64,000 nt of DNA from Bathynomus jamesi (GCA_023014485.1 JAJOZX010002359.1:532001-596000); one strand, 5' to 3'; positions 42,371 through 54,734 are shown, counted from the stretch's first letter. Notes: generated from the letters alone by a model not told the origin. Translations and numbers: made by a program.

Positions 42371-42410
<40 letters not shown>
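41881..42410. other. AT-rich stretch, no gene seen
   Basis: Flanks the right end of the 5.3-kb element and ends in a 40-bp (AT)n run (42372-42410). No coding signal. Confidence 0.6.
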
Positions 42411-42415
<5 letters not shown>

Positions 42416-42634
42416 GAACCAAATGTAGGTGGACAGTAAATGATAACGTTTATTTTGAGAATACATATTTAATTTTTTTGTATACTATAATACAAAATAA
42501 AATTTAAATAAATTTAGTTATAATATTTAATATAATATAACACAAACACCATAGTTATAATGAACACCATAGTTATAATATAATATAACACAAACCGTAT
42601 TCAACCTACTGTCCACCTACTTTTGGTTCACCGT
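42411..42634. mobile_element. MITE with mariner-like ends
   Basis: 224-bp element. The left end AGGGTGAACCAAATGTAGGT mirrors the right end (complement of acctacttttggttcaccgt). The AT-rich interior includes a tandem repeat of aacaccatagttataat. It lies next to (AT)n, and no coding sequence remains. Confidence 0.85.
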
Positions 42635-43380
42635 GTATATTATTATTTTTTTGTGTGTGATAGATCATTTATGTTTTATATGACGAAGAGGGTCTATATA
42701 GCTTTAGGTGGAATCAAAATCACTACACCACTAAAGAAAACCCAAAATTGTGACTTTCCGAATTACAATACAGCTAGTGCTTTGCTTCTTCAGGCTTTTA
42801 TTATAAGTTCTTGCTAAATCTATAGAGTCATTTGCTTCACTGTATAAAAAATATTATAGGCTTACCAAAACAAGTTATAGCTACCCATAAATAATAAGAA
42901 AATATATATATCGTACAAATATTACAAAAGTGTGTAATTTAATGTAGTAACTTAATACAATACCATAATTATTGTTTTTGTAAAGTTATTCCTATTTATG
43001 TTTTATAACTTAAAATAATAAGTTGGCAGCGACCGCCGTCATGCACGTAAACAATTTCTCTGAGGTTGAATCTTCCGCTTATAAAGTTAGTTAGTTATCA
43101 AGAATAATTACTGATAAATCGAAACTTGAAACGTGTTCTATAAAACAAATAGATAATATTAAAATTTCATTAAATATTTCAGTAATTAACGTTGAAAATT
43201 ATTTAATAAAGGACAAAATTAATAAAATAAGGTCATATAACGATGGGCGTCATCTATATGAACTACAAAATTTCTATAAAACTTTAATAGCTCCTCCTCT
43301 GCAACCCATTATAAGTATGTTTGGTGCTATCTGACGACATGTTACAATACGCAATATACCTACTGTATACATAAGTATAG
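42635..43380. other. AT-rich stretch, no gene seen
   Basis: Only short, low-quality open frames; no motif, repeat or RNA gene recognised. Confidence 0.5.
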
Positions 43381-43611
43381 TTACATATACTTTGTCTGAA
43401 AGCTTGGCAATAACTTAGTAGATTCTATTCTCGTTCTAATGAAGCCATCACGATTAACTTCTCCGCAGACCGCAGCAGATGCTTCTCTTACTGTTCGAAC
43501 TACATGCTCAACTGCTTGTGTGTGACATCGGAATTTACAAAAGTCAAGGTCTCCAATAACTTTTTCATCAATAAAAGTGTGTAGACTGCTGTCAGACAGG
43601 TGCTTAGTGAG
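43381..43611 (-). pseudogene. Fragment of a multicopy arthropod protein (HTQAVEHVV type)
   Basis: The translation reads EPPLTKHLSDSSLHTFIDEK, CKFRCHTQAVEHVVRTVREA and RDGFIRTRIESTKLLPSF. I recognise this C-terminal segment from a highly repeated, unnamed arthropod gene family, probably a mobile element. It ends where the Tc1 foldback begins at 43616. It may come from the same or a related copy as the pieces at 46620-47665. Confidence 0.6.
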
Positions 43612-43615
43612 TGGA

Positions 43616-44418
43616 GGCTCCCAAAAGAAAATACCATACAAAAATAGACTCAAGATTGAGTAATATCGTTTAGGTGAAGAACTACAGAGAAAAATAGCCA
43701 ATAAAGTGGGAGTTTCATTGTCGACGGTGAGGAAAACCCTCTCTCGTCATTTTCAAACTGGGAATGTAATGAACAAAGTAGGCTCACGGCGAAGAAGGAA
43801 AACCTCGGAAAAAGAAGACAAATACATGATTTCATTGAACAAACGCAACAGAAAGAAGACTTGTGTTCGAATAGCTGCTGAAGAGAATGCATCACGCAAC
43901 GGCAGCATTTCTACTTCAACAGTGAATAGACGTCCGAGGTTTGGTTTAATGGGTTGGGTTGCTACCAGAAAGCCGCTTTTGCCAGTCTTGGAGTTCCCAT
44001 TCTTTGTGATTTTATGCCAATTTCAGACGTTTGGCTCTATTTCTTCGTCGCAGAAGAGGCTTTCTGGTAGCAACCCAACCCATTAAACCAACCTCCCTCA
44101 AACGTCTCTTCGCTGTTGAAGTAGAAGTGCTGCTGTTGCGTGATGCACTGATTCAACAGCTACTCGAACACTAGTATTCTTTCCGTTGCGTTTGTTTAAT
44201 AAAATCATATATTTGTCCTCTTTTTCTAAGGTCTTCCTTCTTCGCCGTCAGCCTACTTTGTTCATTACATTCCCAGTTTGAGAATGACGAGAGAGGGTTT
44301 TGCTCACCGTCGACAATGAAACTCCCACTTTATTGGCTATTTGTCTCTGTAGTTCTTCACTAAGACAATATTAATTAATCTTGAGTCTATTTTTGTATGG
44401 TATTTTCTTTTGGGAGCC
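43616..44418. mobile_element. Tc1 foldback: inverted duplication of the transposase N-terminus
   Basis: Arms of about 360 bp (43616-43976 and 44057-44418) with an 80-bp spacer. The left arm encodes, on the plus strand, the Tc1-type helix-turn-helix region KVGVSLSTVRKTLSRHFQTG, KEDKYMISLNKRNRKKT and RIAAEENASRNGSISTSTV. The right arm repeats it in reverse. No catalytic domain remains. It is a self-complementary structure derived from a Tc1 element. Confidence 0.87.
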
Positions 44419-45280
44419 ATTACCACGTAACAGCTTTGTTACAGGTTGTACATTTAATTATTAGTGTGAAATGTTATTTTATGGAAACGTGAAAATTTTG
44501 ATTTTTTTAAGATTTTTATGAAATGATACAAAATATCTAATGTGTGGAATTTGTCATTGAAATGATTTCTTGTCTTCTACCTTTGAAATTGTTAAAGGAA
44601 AAACTGAAAAATAAATAAATTTATTGAATAAATAAATAAATTTGTAAAAGAAAATAAATTAAATAAATAAGTTTTCCTAGTGAAAACTTATTTTCAAGGG
44701 GGTGATGCGAGTGTCGTGTATTGGTTTTTTAATAAAGATAAGATAATAATGTCTAATAAGAATGTAATGTTTTGTTTATAAGAATTTAATAATGTTTTGT
44801 TTGGAATTAAAAATATAAAATACCAGTTGGTAACACCGAAATGTGCCGAAGCTGGAGGCTGAGTGAAAATGCCCAATTTTGGCAGTTCAGTCTCAGGCGT
44901 GGGTTTGCCCCGATTAGATGTTTTTTCGTATTAGTATGTTATTGTGGATTTAAAATATTTAATTGTGTCTCTCTCCGCGATTAAATGTTAATGATAATCC
45001 GCACTCATGTTCTCCCGTTTGTTCAATTGTTTCGGCATAAATAAAAAGTCAGTAAACAGTAAATAAAAGTGTATAATTATCCCACTTCCTTTGCTGTTCG
45101 AAATCATAATGCCAGCTATGGCTACCCACCTGCCCGTGTTTATAAAGTACAACGAAGCGAGTGTAAAGAGAAAAAAGAGAAATGATAAAAGGAAAGTAAT
45201 AAAATAAAGAAAATAACGAGCGTTTAGTAAGGAGTGTACACTACATTTTTGTAAATTACAATATGTTAGTTTTCAGTGCG

Positions 45281-45314
<34 letters not shown>

Positions 45315-45320
45315 TACATA
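44419..45320. other. Gene-free stretch
   Basis: AT-rich with (AAATAA)n-like sequence (44600-44670) and a (TA)n run just before 45310. No recognisable coding or RNA gene. Confidence 0.5.
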
Positions 45321-45539
45321 CAGGGATGGCCAAAAGTCGCAATCTGATCGTTTACAAATATACAGGAATTAGAAATGAAGAATGTGTTCCAAAGAATATT
45401 TACGACGCAATTCACACAAATTTGCCAAATAGAAGCAGCTACGCCTAAGATAATCACCTTCGGCCTAGTCTAGGCTATGTAGTATGTAAACAAACTTCAT
45501 AATGACGTAGGCCATCAAACCTTCAACATAGGGGATACA

Positions 45540-46106
45540 AACTCTTTTACAATCGAGGAGCGTCTTGAGAGTGTTTGAGTTCATGAAAAGGAACGTACTA
45601 GTAAAACTTATAATGATATAAGTAAAGACTGTAATGCCTCACAAAGCAGCTCCGACTGAGGGAAATTTATGTAAACTGAAGAAAAAACATTTACAACCGG
45701 ATCTGTTTTAGATGTGAAACGATGTTGGAGACTGCAGAAATATGCAGACGTTAGTAGGCGTTTAGAGGAGTCAGTTCTTCAATCACCCAAAACTATCAAC
45801 TAAGAAACGATCTGCTGGATTCAATACTCCAAGAACTTACATGCGACGTTTGATGAAGAAGGCTACGATAAGTAGTATACTGTAGGCCCGTATTTATCAA
45901 TGAATTATCTGATCATGATATGAACGTATGGCGGCAGTCACGTCAAATTTTGTTGCATAAATTTTTAACTTTAGCTTCTCGTCAGAACATTATGTTCACT
46001 GACGAATGTGTCGTATATCTTAGTACGAGCTCTCGGAATCTTTATTTCTGGGTGAAAGAAAATCGCCATTTCTTTGAAGGAAGGACACAACACCCACCAC
46101 ATGTTA
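45540..46106 (+). pseudogene. Mariner transposase, N-terminal half
   Basis: Across frames: FTIEERLESV, HEKERTSKTYNDISKDCN (helix-turn-helix region), KRCWRLQKYADVSRRLEES, then LASRQNIMFTDECVVYLSTS with the first catalytic Asp, and YFWVKENRHFFE. Several stops interrupt it. It ends at HPPHVM, just before the insertion zone. Confidence 0.8.
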
Positions 46107-46619
46107 TGAGGAAGAGGAAGATGAACAAGTGCGGAAGGCGGAGCCTGTGAGGACGAAAATGTTAACTCGATTTAGCAGAAAGAGGAAGGCTGGAGGTAGA
46201 GGAAGAGGCGGGTATGGCAAGAAAAGGAAATACTGCAGCATCTTACCTAAAGCTTTTTTTTGGTATATTATGAAAAGTCACATTTCTGTTTTTCAGGATT
46301 CTCTTGAAAAGAATGTCATTAAGTTAAAAATTTTATTTTCAGTGTCAAAATATGAATTATTACTACTGAAAAGTTTTATTTTACCCGTACAATAATAATA
46401 CCCTAATTAATAACAATGAACAACAAAATAGAACTGTTTCCTCCTTCGAATGAATTTATGTGACACCAATGTATGTTTTTACGCTGACTAAGAATTTGAA
46501 AACAGAATTTTTTATCACCCACTAATTTTGAAGGAAAAGGAAATGAAAATTGACAGATTTTCTTATATTTTTGGTATATTTAATAACTATATAAAAAGAA
46601 GAGTACCTTACCTAAAATG
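46107..46619. other. Purine-rich then AT-rich stretch in the split mariner
   Basis: A purine-rich segment (about 46105-46235) encodes a Lys/Arg/Gly-rich ORF fragment (RKRKAGGRGRGGYGKKRK) of doubtful reality. The rest is AT-rich with no recognisable feature. Confidence 0.4.
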
Positions 46620-47665
46620 TTTTTGCAGCTGATTTTCGCTTATAACTAGTCCTAGGAGCTTCTTTTATAAGTGTCCAAGAGTAGTCGGCCAACATACTGC
46701 GGCTATATATTCCTTGGTACCGCTTTTCCAAGGTTGATATATCCTAATGAAATCTTTCACCATGCTCATCGCTGACAGCGCCTAGGTTTGATGGGAACAA
46801 GTCCAGGTGGGAGTGCAGTAAATACATTTTGAAAGTCATGTTACACCCAGTGGTTTGGTAAGCACTAAGCATTTGCTCCACCAGGGAAACATAATTTTCT
46901 GATTTGACGCTGCCGAGGAAATTCTTAGTCACTTCTTTAAAAGCTTTCCATGCTGTTTTTTCAGCCTCATTCAAAGACTCTTCAAATTCAGTCTTTCATC
47001 ACTTCTTTGAGCTTTAGGCTCACGAAAATGCCTTCTTTAATTTTCGCTTTGCTGATTCTAGGGAACTTCTGTTTTATATACAGAAATCCAGGTCCGTCTT
47101 TATTTATGGTTTTTACAAAATTTTTCAGCAAACCACGTTTGAAATAGAGAGGTGGTAAGAAAATCTTTGCTGGATCTACTAGGGGTTAATGGGCAACATT
47201 TTTCTGTCGTGGAACCAAATTTTGTCGAAGTGGCCACTCTTTCTATGTATAATGACTCCCCTTAGCTCGGCTGTGGTTCCACTCACAGAGAAAACAAGAG
47301 GGCTTTGTGTATCCTAACTGTAAGCCGAGGAGAAATGCAATCACTTACAGATCACCACATATATGCCAGGAGTGTTTCTCATAGTCAATATGTTTCAAAA
47401 GTAACTGCATATTGTCATATGATTCCTTCATCTGAACTTTATGTGCAATCGGAACTGAAGAATAGACATTACCGTTGTGTAATATTACAGCTTTCAAACT
47501 CAACTTTGATGAATCGAAAAGAAGCCTCCATTTCTTTGGATTGTGCTGTCGACCAAGTGCCTCCATGAGAGCGTTCACATCATTACAATACACTAAATCA
47601 CTTTCCATAGGGAAAAACGATTTGAAGCTCACTCAATCTCAAAGGGTTTTAAATTACAAATCCCT
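46620..47665 (-). pseudogene. Remnant of a multicopy arthropod gene family (SDEHGERFH type)
   Basis: In minus-strand order: FDSSKLSLKAVILHNGNVYS and HKVQMKESYDNMQLLLKHI (47632-47345), a gap with decayed sequence (about 47040-47220), AEKTAWKAFKEVTKNFLGS and LGAVSDEHGERFH (46974-46744), then DISTLEKRYQG, SMLADYSWTLIKE and a short basic tail near 46625. I recognise these blocks from a large, unnamed arthropod family that behaves like a mobile element. No terminal repeats were found. Confidence 0.65.
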
Positions 47666-47919
47666 CAAAAACTGAAGGTGTTAGAAGAATTCTGTTTTTC
47701 TTTTCGTAATCATCGTATAAAAGAACATAAGATTCACTCATATTTATTAAAAGGAGAAAAACTTTGTTGAACAGTGTATTTCTTAGTTATGATTTAGGTG
47801 TCAATAATAATAACTTTTATTTTTAATTAAGAGCCCAGTGAAGCCTAACGCTTAAGGCACAAATTAAATAAAAAATAAATAAATAAATGATGTGGGCTGG
47901 TGTAACCTGTGAACTAAGT

Positions 47920-48639
47920 TGCGAAAAATGCTCTGTATGAATTGGTCCACAATTAACCCACCCCTTATATCTCCAGTCTAACTATAGAGTAGATCAAGTC
48001 TAGCCTAGAGGGGTCAGCCTAGAGATTCCGGAAATGGTCCAGAGCGGGCAGATAAATTGAGGTCCACAGTAGGATTCCTCACCAAATTGGGTTAGGGCAA
48101 TCTACCTTCACCTTTGTTAAGCTATGAGTTGATGCTGGGTCTTAGGCCACAATGTAGGCCTAACTTGTCTGACCCAGCTTAATTTAATGTGATTAATTTG
48201 CTGGGTTAAAAACACAATTAGTCACTTACTGTTAGTTATTAGAGAGTCTCTTTTCTCCTTCCTGTTTAATTGTCGAGAGCGTACTTGCTGGTGGGGATCT
48301 TTTTCGTTGTTCGTTCTCGTCCCTTCTCCGGTTCCGTCCTTTCGCCCTGTTCCTCGTTTTCGTTCTCCTTTGTTCTCCTCTTCGCGGGGCTTTTTCCACC
48401 AGCGTTGTCTTGGTTTTTTCCTCGGTTGGTTGAGCGGTAATGTATATCTATTACCGAGCACGCTCTTCTCACACAGTATATAAATACTAGTGTGGAGAAT
48501 AACTCTGGTGAGCAACCAATTGGTTTCATCCACCCAGTTATTGACATAAAAGGAATTTAATAATTGTTAGATTAACTACCTACCTACTCAGTGAACCATT
48601 TTCGTTACCTCCCAACTACCCACTCATCAGTTTTCCATA
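47920..48639 (-). repeat. 3' LTR of the BEL/Pao element
   Basis: Plus-strand limits tgcgaaaa to ttttccata. It contains a cacagtatataaatactag box (48473-48491) that may be the LTR TATA region, read on the other strand. The adjoining internal sequence ccccgggagata just inside probably belongs to the plus-strand priming tract. Confidence 0.92.
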
Positions 48640-48877
48640 TACTGGGGGCCCCGGGAGATAAAAATTTTGGTGTCATTGTCACCAATTTTTATGTCTGAGT
48701 GTAGACTAGCTAACTATTTGACTGTAAATGCCTGTTAATGTGATTAACAGTGCCTATCCTCACCTTCTCATGGAGAAGGTGTAGCATTTAATTAGAAGAG
48801 AAAATATACATCCATAGGATGAAACTGTCTATGGTCTTTACCATAAGAAAAGAAAAAATGAAAGTTAGAAGATAAAA

Positions 48878-51800
48878 TTACAATTCCCCAGCATCTATTT
48901 TTTGTTGTAAAAATAGTCGCGCCTTTAATGCTGTTTGTCGCTGAGGTCTTGTGTCTGTCAATGTTGTAGTAGGATGCGTTACCACTCCTACTGTCAAAGG
49001 AATAGTTACTGGAAGTTCAGTGTCTCCAGTTATTACTGTCAGTGGAGAAGGTTCTCCAAAGTCCATTGTTTTGGGTCCAGACTCTAAAGGGTACAAAAGA
49101 GAAATGTCTCTTGTTGTGTCACCCGTTGAAGTCCTTAATTTGACCACTCTTGTTACCCCGTCTGCCCCTGGTCTGAGTTCTGAAACTCTAGCCAGAGGCC
49201 AGTATTGTCTTGGAGTACTGTCATGTATGAGAACAAGGTCCCCTACCTTAATTGTGTCAGACCAATCCTTCTTAGTCATTTGTTTATGTCTCTCCCTTAG
49301 ACCCATCAAGTACTCAGTTTTCCACTGTTTAATGAAATGAGCTTTAACTCTAGTTAAATGTTGTAACTTAGTCTGGAGCTCATCATGTCGTTGAGTCCAG
49401 TTTGGGTCTTCTGAAGAGTCTATATTGTAGTCCGGCAGGAGACTAACTTGTTCTCCCCGAATCAAATGATTTGGAGTTAATGGTTCCGGGTCATTAATGT
49501 TGTCACTCACATAAGTGAGTGGTCTATTGTTAATGATGTTCTCAATCTCAGCCAGGAGAGTGAGCAACCCAAATAAGTGTATCTGTTTTTTGCCAATTGC
49601 TTTCTTCAAGCAATTCTTTACTGTTTGTATATTCCTCTCCCAGATAGAACCATACCAAGGAGAGGCAACCGGAATATACTTCCACTTTATGTTTGAATTT
49701 TGTATATATAATTGTGTGATTTCATCGCTTAACAAGTCGTGGATGACTTGTTCACCAGCCTTGAAATATGTAGCATTGTCAGTCCAAACTGTCTTGGGTA
49801 CTGAATGTCGTGCACAGAATCTCTTAAAGACAGCAACAAAAGATTCTGCTGTAAGGTCCTCCACAACATCCAGATAAACAGCTCGTGAGGGAGCACATGT
49901 AAACAGTACAATGTACATTTTTTGTTCAGTGTCACCCACCCCTACAGTCAATGCTCCTGTATAGTCAATGCCTACAGTCTCAAAGGGTCTGTTGAGAGTA
50001 ACTCTCTCCTCTGGCAAAGCAGGAGGATTTGGTTTCCTATAGGGCCTAGCATGAATACGCCTACATGTGACACACTCACTCAGGACTGTTTTAACAGTGA
50101 TCCTTCCCTTGGGTATCCAATAAGTTTTTCTTAATGTAGTTAGTGTCTGTGGTACCCCCATATGATATACATCATTGTGTGTTTTTCTGATGATTAATGT
50201 TGTCAAATAGCTAAATCTAGGTAAAAGGATTGGATGTTTGCTTTTGTATGACAGTTTTGATTTGTCTAATCTCCCTTTACACCTTAGAAGGCCTTCCTCA
50301 TCTCTGAACAAGTTTAGATCCACAACTACTGATGGTACAGGTTCTTTTGTTTGTTTCCCATTAGTTAAGAATTCTAACTCTTTATTGTACTCTTTTTGTT
50401 GTGCATGGCCTATGCAGTATTTGGTTGCAACTTCTGTATAATTATGATTATTTTTATTTAGCTGTTTGTTAATTGTAGTTAAACAGTTGTGAGCAAACCT
50501 CAAACAGTAGGCTGTGACCCTGACAAGTTTACTGAAATCAGAATACTGTTCATAATTAGTGATTGGTTCAACCTTTTCATTTGAAAAGATTAAATTTAAT
50601 GTCAAATTAACTTGTTCCACAGGCCATTGGTCTGTATTACAGAGCCACTTAGGTCCCATAAACCAAGTTTTGTTTGACTTCAACAACTTGTAGGATAAAC
50701 CTCTGGTCAGAAAGTCTGCTGGATTTTGTTTAGTTGGAACATAGTGAAAGTTTACTTGTAGGCTTTCATTAGCTTCAGCTATTTCTTTTAGCCTATTTCT
50801 TACAAAGATATTCTTACTATTAATGCTATCATTCCGTATCCAGGCAAGACAAATCTGACTGTCAAGCCAGATGTGGATATGAGTTATGTTCACATCATGG
50901 TAAGCATCCTTAAGCAATGAAATGGTTTTAATGGCTAATGCAGCAGCCAATAGTTCCAATTGAGGTATGGTTCGGGTAGGTTTGAGAGGTGCAACTTTCC
51001 CTTTTGCATAAATTAGATGACTTTCTGTAGGGCTTACAAGATACGCACAGCACCCATAAGCTTGTGTGCTTGCATCAGCAAACACATGAAGTCTCTGGGG
51101 CTTATCCCTAAACCCACAGCACCTTTGAATTTTAATGTTCTGCACTTTTGTTAAATCAGCAGCTAACTTCTTCCAAGATTTTTGATTTTCATTTGTTATT
51201 GGATCATCCCACCCAACATTTGTCCTCCAAATTTCTTGGAGGAGAATCTTTGATTTTATTGTTGAAGGCAGGAATAGACTCATGGGATCAAAAATTTTGG
51301 AAGCCTCTGATAATATTTGTCTTTTAGTATTTGCTTCCTCATCAAGTTTAAAACCTTTAGTACAGATTGAATCATGACTGTTAGAAGTTGCATCCAAATA
51401 CCAGTTCATACCTAAAGTTTTAACTCTCTCTGATGGCTCAGTAAGACCATTATTATCCTTTAAAATCTTTTTGTTTAAATCCTCATCATTTGAAATCCAC
51501 TCTCTAAGTTCAAAGTTACCTTGTTGCATAATGTTTTGAGAGTGTTCATAGACTTCAGATAATTCAGATTTTGTTGTTGTTGAGCCTATTAGATTGTCTA
51601 CGTAAAAATGTTCTTTAAGGAAGTTCAATGTTAAAGAGTTATTAAACTGGTTTAAATGATGTCTAATTGTCAATGCTAATAGGCTAGGTGAGCAATTGGC
51701 TCCAAACAACACAACATTAAATCTATAGGTTATGAACCCTTTATTCAAATCAAATGGATCCTTGAACCATAAGAACCTAAGTTAGTTCTTATCATATTCA

Positions 51801-52332
51801 TTTTTAAGATTTATTCTCAAAAATGCCTTTGAAATGTCACTTTGTACGGCATATTTATCTAACCTGAACCTCAGTAAGATCTTCACAAGGTCAGAAATGA
51901 GATTAGGACCCTCAATCAGGCAATCATTCAAACTGTGTTTATCACTGTCTTTGAGACTACAGTTATATACTACTCTGAGTTTTGTTGTTGGGGCATCTTG
52001 TCGATAGACCCCCTGTGGGTTAAATAATGACAACCATCTTTTTTAAAAGGGTTATTTGTTACTTCTTCAATGAAGCCTTTCTGTAGCTGTTCTTTGAAGA
52101 CATCATTATATATTTTTATATTATTATCTTGTTTGAGTTTTTTCATTACTTTATATAAATGTCCTTTAGCTACTTTGAGATTATCTCTTAAAGTTGGACA
52201 ATTTATTTTCCAAGGTAACTCAATAAAATAACTGTTGTCTTTGCACTGAATGGTGTCTTCAAATCTTTCTACCATTAACTGATCTTCTGAAGTTTGATTT
52301 GTGTCATGTATACCCACAGATTCTAGCACCAT
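48878..52332 (-). pseudogene. BEL/Pao Pol: RT, RNase H, integrase; three breaks
   Basis: The segment 52332-51970 holds the region before RT; a one-base shift near 52020 leads to 52033-51782 (TKLRVVYNCSLKD, YAVQSDISKAFLRI). There a TAA (51782-51784) in place of a probable Tyr codon interrupts it. The rest is one frame to 48878. In the 956-aa count from 51748: YVDN 49-52; RNase H FADAS 223-227; zinc-binding His524/His529/Cys559/Cys562; integrase Asp595 (VGIDYTG), Asp657 (WTDNATYF), Glu704 (YGSIWE); and a C-terminal DUF5641-like VSELRPGADGVTRVVKLRT. All catalytic residues are present. The gag-pol junction also needs a one-base shift near 52335. Confidence 0.9.
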
Positions 52333-52469
52333 AAAGTTTGAATTGCCTCATCCAAAGTTTCATTTGATAATGATGAATTAATGTTCTCAGTTGAGATAAT
52401 ATTATTCAAAGTGTTGCTATTCTTACAGGTGTTATGTAGGACTGAGTTGAGGCACATAGTATTTGTTGG

Positions 52470-54239
52470 TCATGAACTATTTTGGTTTAGGTCTAGGTTG
52501 TATTTGGATAGATCACCCAAAGGGGCTATCCCTGATGGAGTCTGAATAGCTATACCATTACCTATCTCTACTATGCCCTTATGAATAAGATTAATATAAT
52601 CTGCCCCCATTAACATTTCAATGTTAGCTACTGTGTTGTTAGTGATATGTCTATCAGCTATTTTGTAGTGTTTTCCCAAATGATTTATGGTTTGTTCTAG
52701 TTTGGGTATAACCAGTTTGTTTTGTCCTACTTTAGAAATAATAACTGCTTCAATTTTCTCTAATTTACTTTCTAAATGTAGTTCCAGGTCAATTGTCTTA
52801 TAGCTATTTTTGTCCGAGTTATCCTTAACAAAGGACGCAATATTGAGTTTTTGTTCATTCGGGTTTGGTGTCAAACCCAATTTATTTACTACATTTTGTG
52901 AAACAAATGTTTGTTGAGAACAACAGTCTATAAGACATCTCACTGGAGTGGTGCTACCCTCACTATTCACTAAGTCCAAAGTAATAGTTGGTAAAAGAAT
53001 CTCAGTGTTTTTTGTTACGTTGTTTGAACAAACAGAATGTCCCATGAAAGTGGCATTTTCTTGATTACCTTTGTTTGAGGGAGGTATCTTTTGAGTTTGA
53101 GTACTATTGTTTGGACACTTTGGTGAATCACACATTGATGAGACATGTCGTAAACTTTTACAAAACTTACACTTGAATCTTAACCTAGATTTACAGTCTT
53201 TCTTATAATGTTCCTGGCCAGTACACTTTTTACATAGGTTCAACTGTTCACATCTTTTAGCTCTTTGGTTAAAGTCTGAATATTTATCACACCCAGTACT
53301 ACTGTGTTCATTACTTGCACAAAATTTGCAATGTAGTGTGTAAGTTGAGGCAGCAGTTACATTAAAGTTCTGTAATGTAGATGTTCGTGTATTATAGTTG
53401 GTCACATTTGATTCTACAGTATCAAGTTTTGTCTGTTTGGCTGTAGCTAGTTGGTCTCTGGGAACAGTCTTTGGTTTATCCATAGTCTGGGTCTTATTTT
53501 GTGTTGGAATATTTCTCAATTTGTAATTAGTTAGGATATTGGGAAAGTGTTTTCTTATACTTTCTAGATTAGGATAATTTTCTCCCGTCTTTAGAATTAA
53601 AATATCTTTAACCCTCAAAGGAAGGCACCTAAGAACTATGCCTTGTATAATCCAAGATGAAGCTTTAATATCTATCTCATTGCTAACTAGTTGTCCTATA
53701 ATAGCTTCTAATTTTGTATAAAAATTTTCCATATCACTATGGTTATCTTTTATGGGTGCAAAATCAAAAATTTGTTGAGATAATTCATATACAATCTCAT
53801 CTTTATTAATGTAATTACGTTTTAAGAGATCAATAGCTACTTCATATGAATTCCCTACGGCTGGTAAATAGGCTATCAGGTTATAGGCTGGGCCTTTAAG
53901 GAAACTAGTTAAGTAGCTAAACTTTTCAACAGTTGAAATATAAGGTTTATTACCTATTAAACTCTCAAATTTGTCAATGAAAGATGGGAATTGTACCGTG
54001 TCCCCTTCAAATGTTGGTACTAGCAAAATGGGTAACTGAGCCCTCAATTCTTGTGACTCAGGATTTAGCAGGCCACTTAAATTTTGTTGAAGGTTAGCTC
54101 TACTTTGATTAAAATCAGAATTAGGTTTATTTGGTGATAAGTCAGTCAAACGAGACCGTAGTCTCCTTATTTGCTGTTCAATTGAGATTACCTGATCATC
54201 ATTATCAGCGTAAAGGTCTATCAATTGTTCTTCAGCCAT
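52470..54239 (-). CDS. BEL/Pao Gag with zinc knuckles and protease
   Basis: Intact 589-aa frame beginning MAEEQLIDLYADND. Residues about 70-180 match the DUF1759 Gag domain (LPILLVPTFEGDTVQFPSFI, YLTSFLKGPAYNLI). Three knuckles of the form CX2CX4HX4C follow: CKFCASNEHSSTGC, CKKCTGQEHYKKDC and CKFCKSLRHVSSMC. Then comes a retropepsin-like segment with RCLIDCCSQQTFVSQNVVNK. The active-site triad reads Asp-Cys-Cys rather than Asp-Ser/Thr-Gly, which is unusual. Gag ends in TGA at 52470, and pol follows in another frame. Confidence 0.9.
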   Translation of the reverse strand: MAEEQLIDLYADNDDQVISIEQQIRRLRSRLTDLSPNKPNSDFNQSRANLQQNLSGLLNPESQELRAQLPILLVPTFEGDTVQFPSFIDKFESLIGNKPYISTVEKFSYLTSFLKGPAYNLIAYLPAVGNSYEVAIDLLKRNYINKDEIVYELSQQIFDFAPIKDNHSDMENFYTKLEAIIGQLVSNEIDIKASSWIIQGIVLRCLPLRVKDILILKTGENYPNLESIRKHFPNILTNYKLRNIPTQNKTQTMDKPKTVPRDQLATAKQTKLDTVESNVTNYNTRTSTLQNFNVTAASTYTLHCKFCASNEHSSTGCDKYSDFNQRAKRCEQLNLCKKCTGQEHYKKDCKSRLRFKCKFCKSLRHVSSMCDSPKCPNNSTQTQKIPPSNKGNQENATFMGHSVCSNNVTKNTEILLPTITLDLVNSEGSTTPVRCLIDCCSQQTFVSQNVVNKLGLTPNPNEQKLNIASFVKDNSDKNSYKTIDLELHLESKLEKIEAVIISKVGQNKLVIPKLEQTINHLGKHYKIADRHITNNTVANIEMLMGADYINLIHKGIVEIGNGIAIQTPSGIAPLGDLSKYNLDLNQNSS

Positions 54240-54734
54240 TTCGGATTCAACTAACTCTGAAATACTCTCATTAATGGCTATTATTTCCTTCTTTTAGTTT
54301 CCAATTTAAGAATTACACACTCTAAATCTTCCTTACCTGGTTGTGTAATATTGTTAAAAGTGTTCACAGCCTTTGTAACAGCTCCCAACTTTGCCCCCCT
54401 TATCTTTTTTAACTTTTTCAATTCCGCACTGTCCATGTCTAAGTCAAAATTGTTTAACTGGGGATCGTAATGAAATATAGGACAAGAAGAAATTACTAGA
54501 GAAAAGAGATCACAGACAAAACAGTCAAGTTTTAAATTTGGTTTAATCCCCCCCCAAGTACTTATGTGTCACTCAGGTCTAAGCTTATAAGAGAATGAGA
54601 CTCCTTAAATGTAAATGTTTCGTAGTTAGGCCCTAGGTTGTAGACCTAATTAGGCTTGATTAGGTTAGGCTTAGGCTAGACCATTTAGCCTAGTTCTGCA
54701 ATTTTTGTTAAGTAAGGTTAAGGTTTGTAAATTC

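Noticed and set aside
46129..46395. 88-aa Lys/Arg/Gly-rich ORF as a nucleic-acid-binding protein
   Set aside because: Arises from a purine-rich low-complexity stretch inside a split transposon and has no domain.
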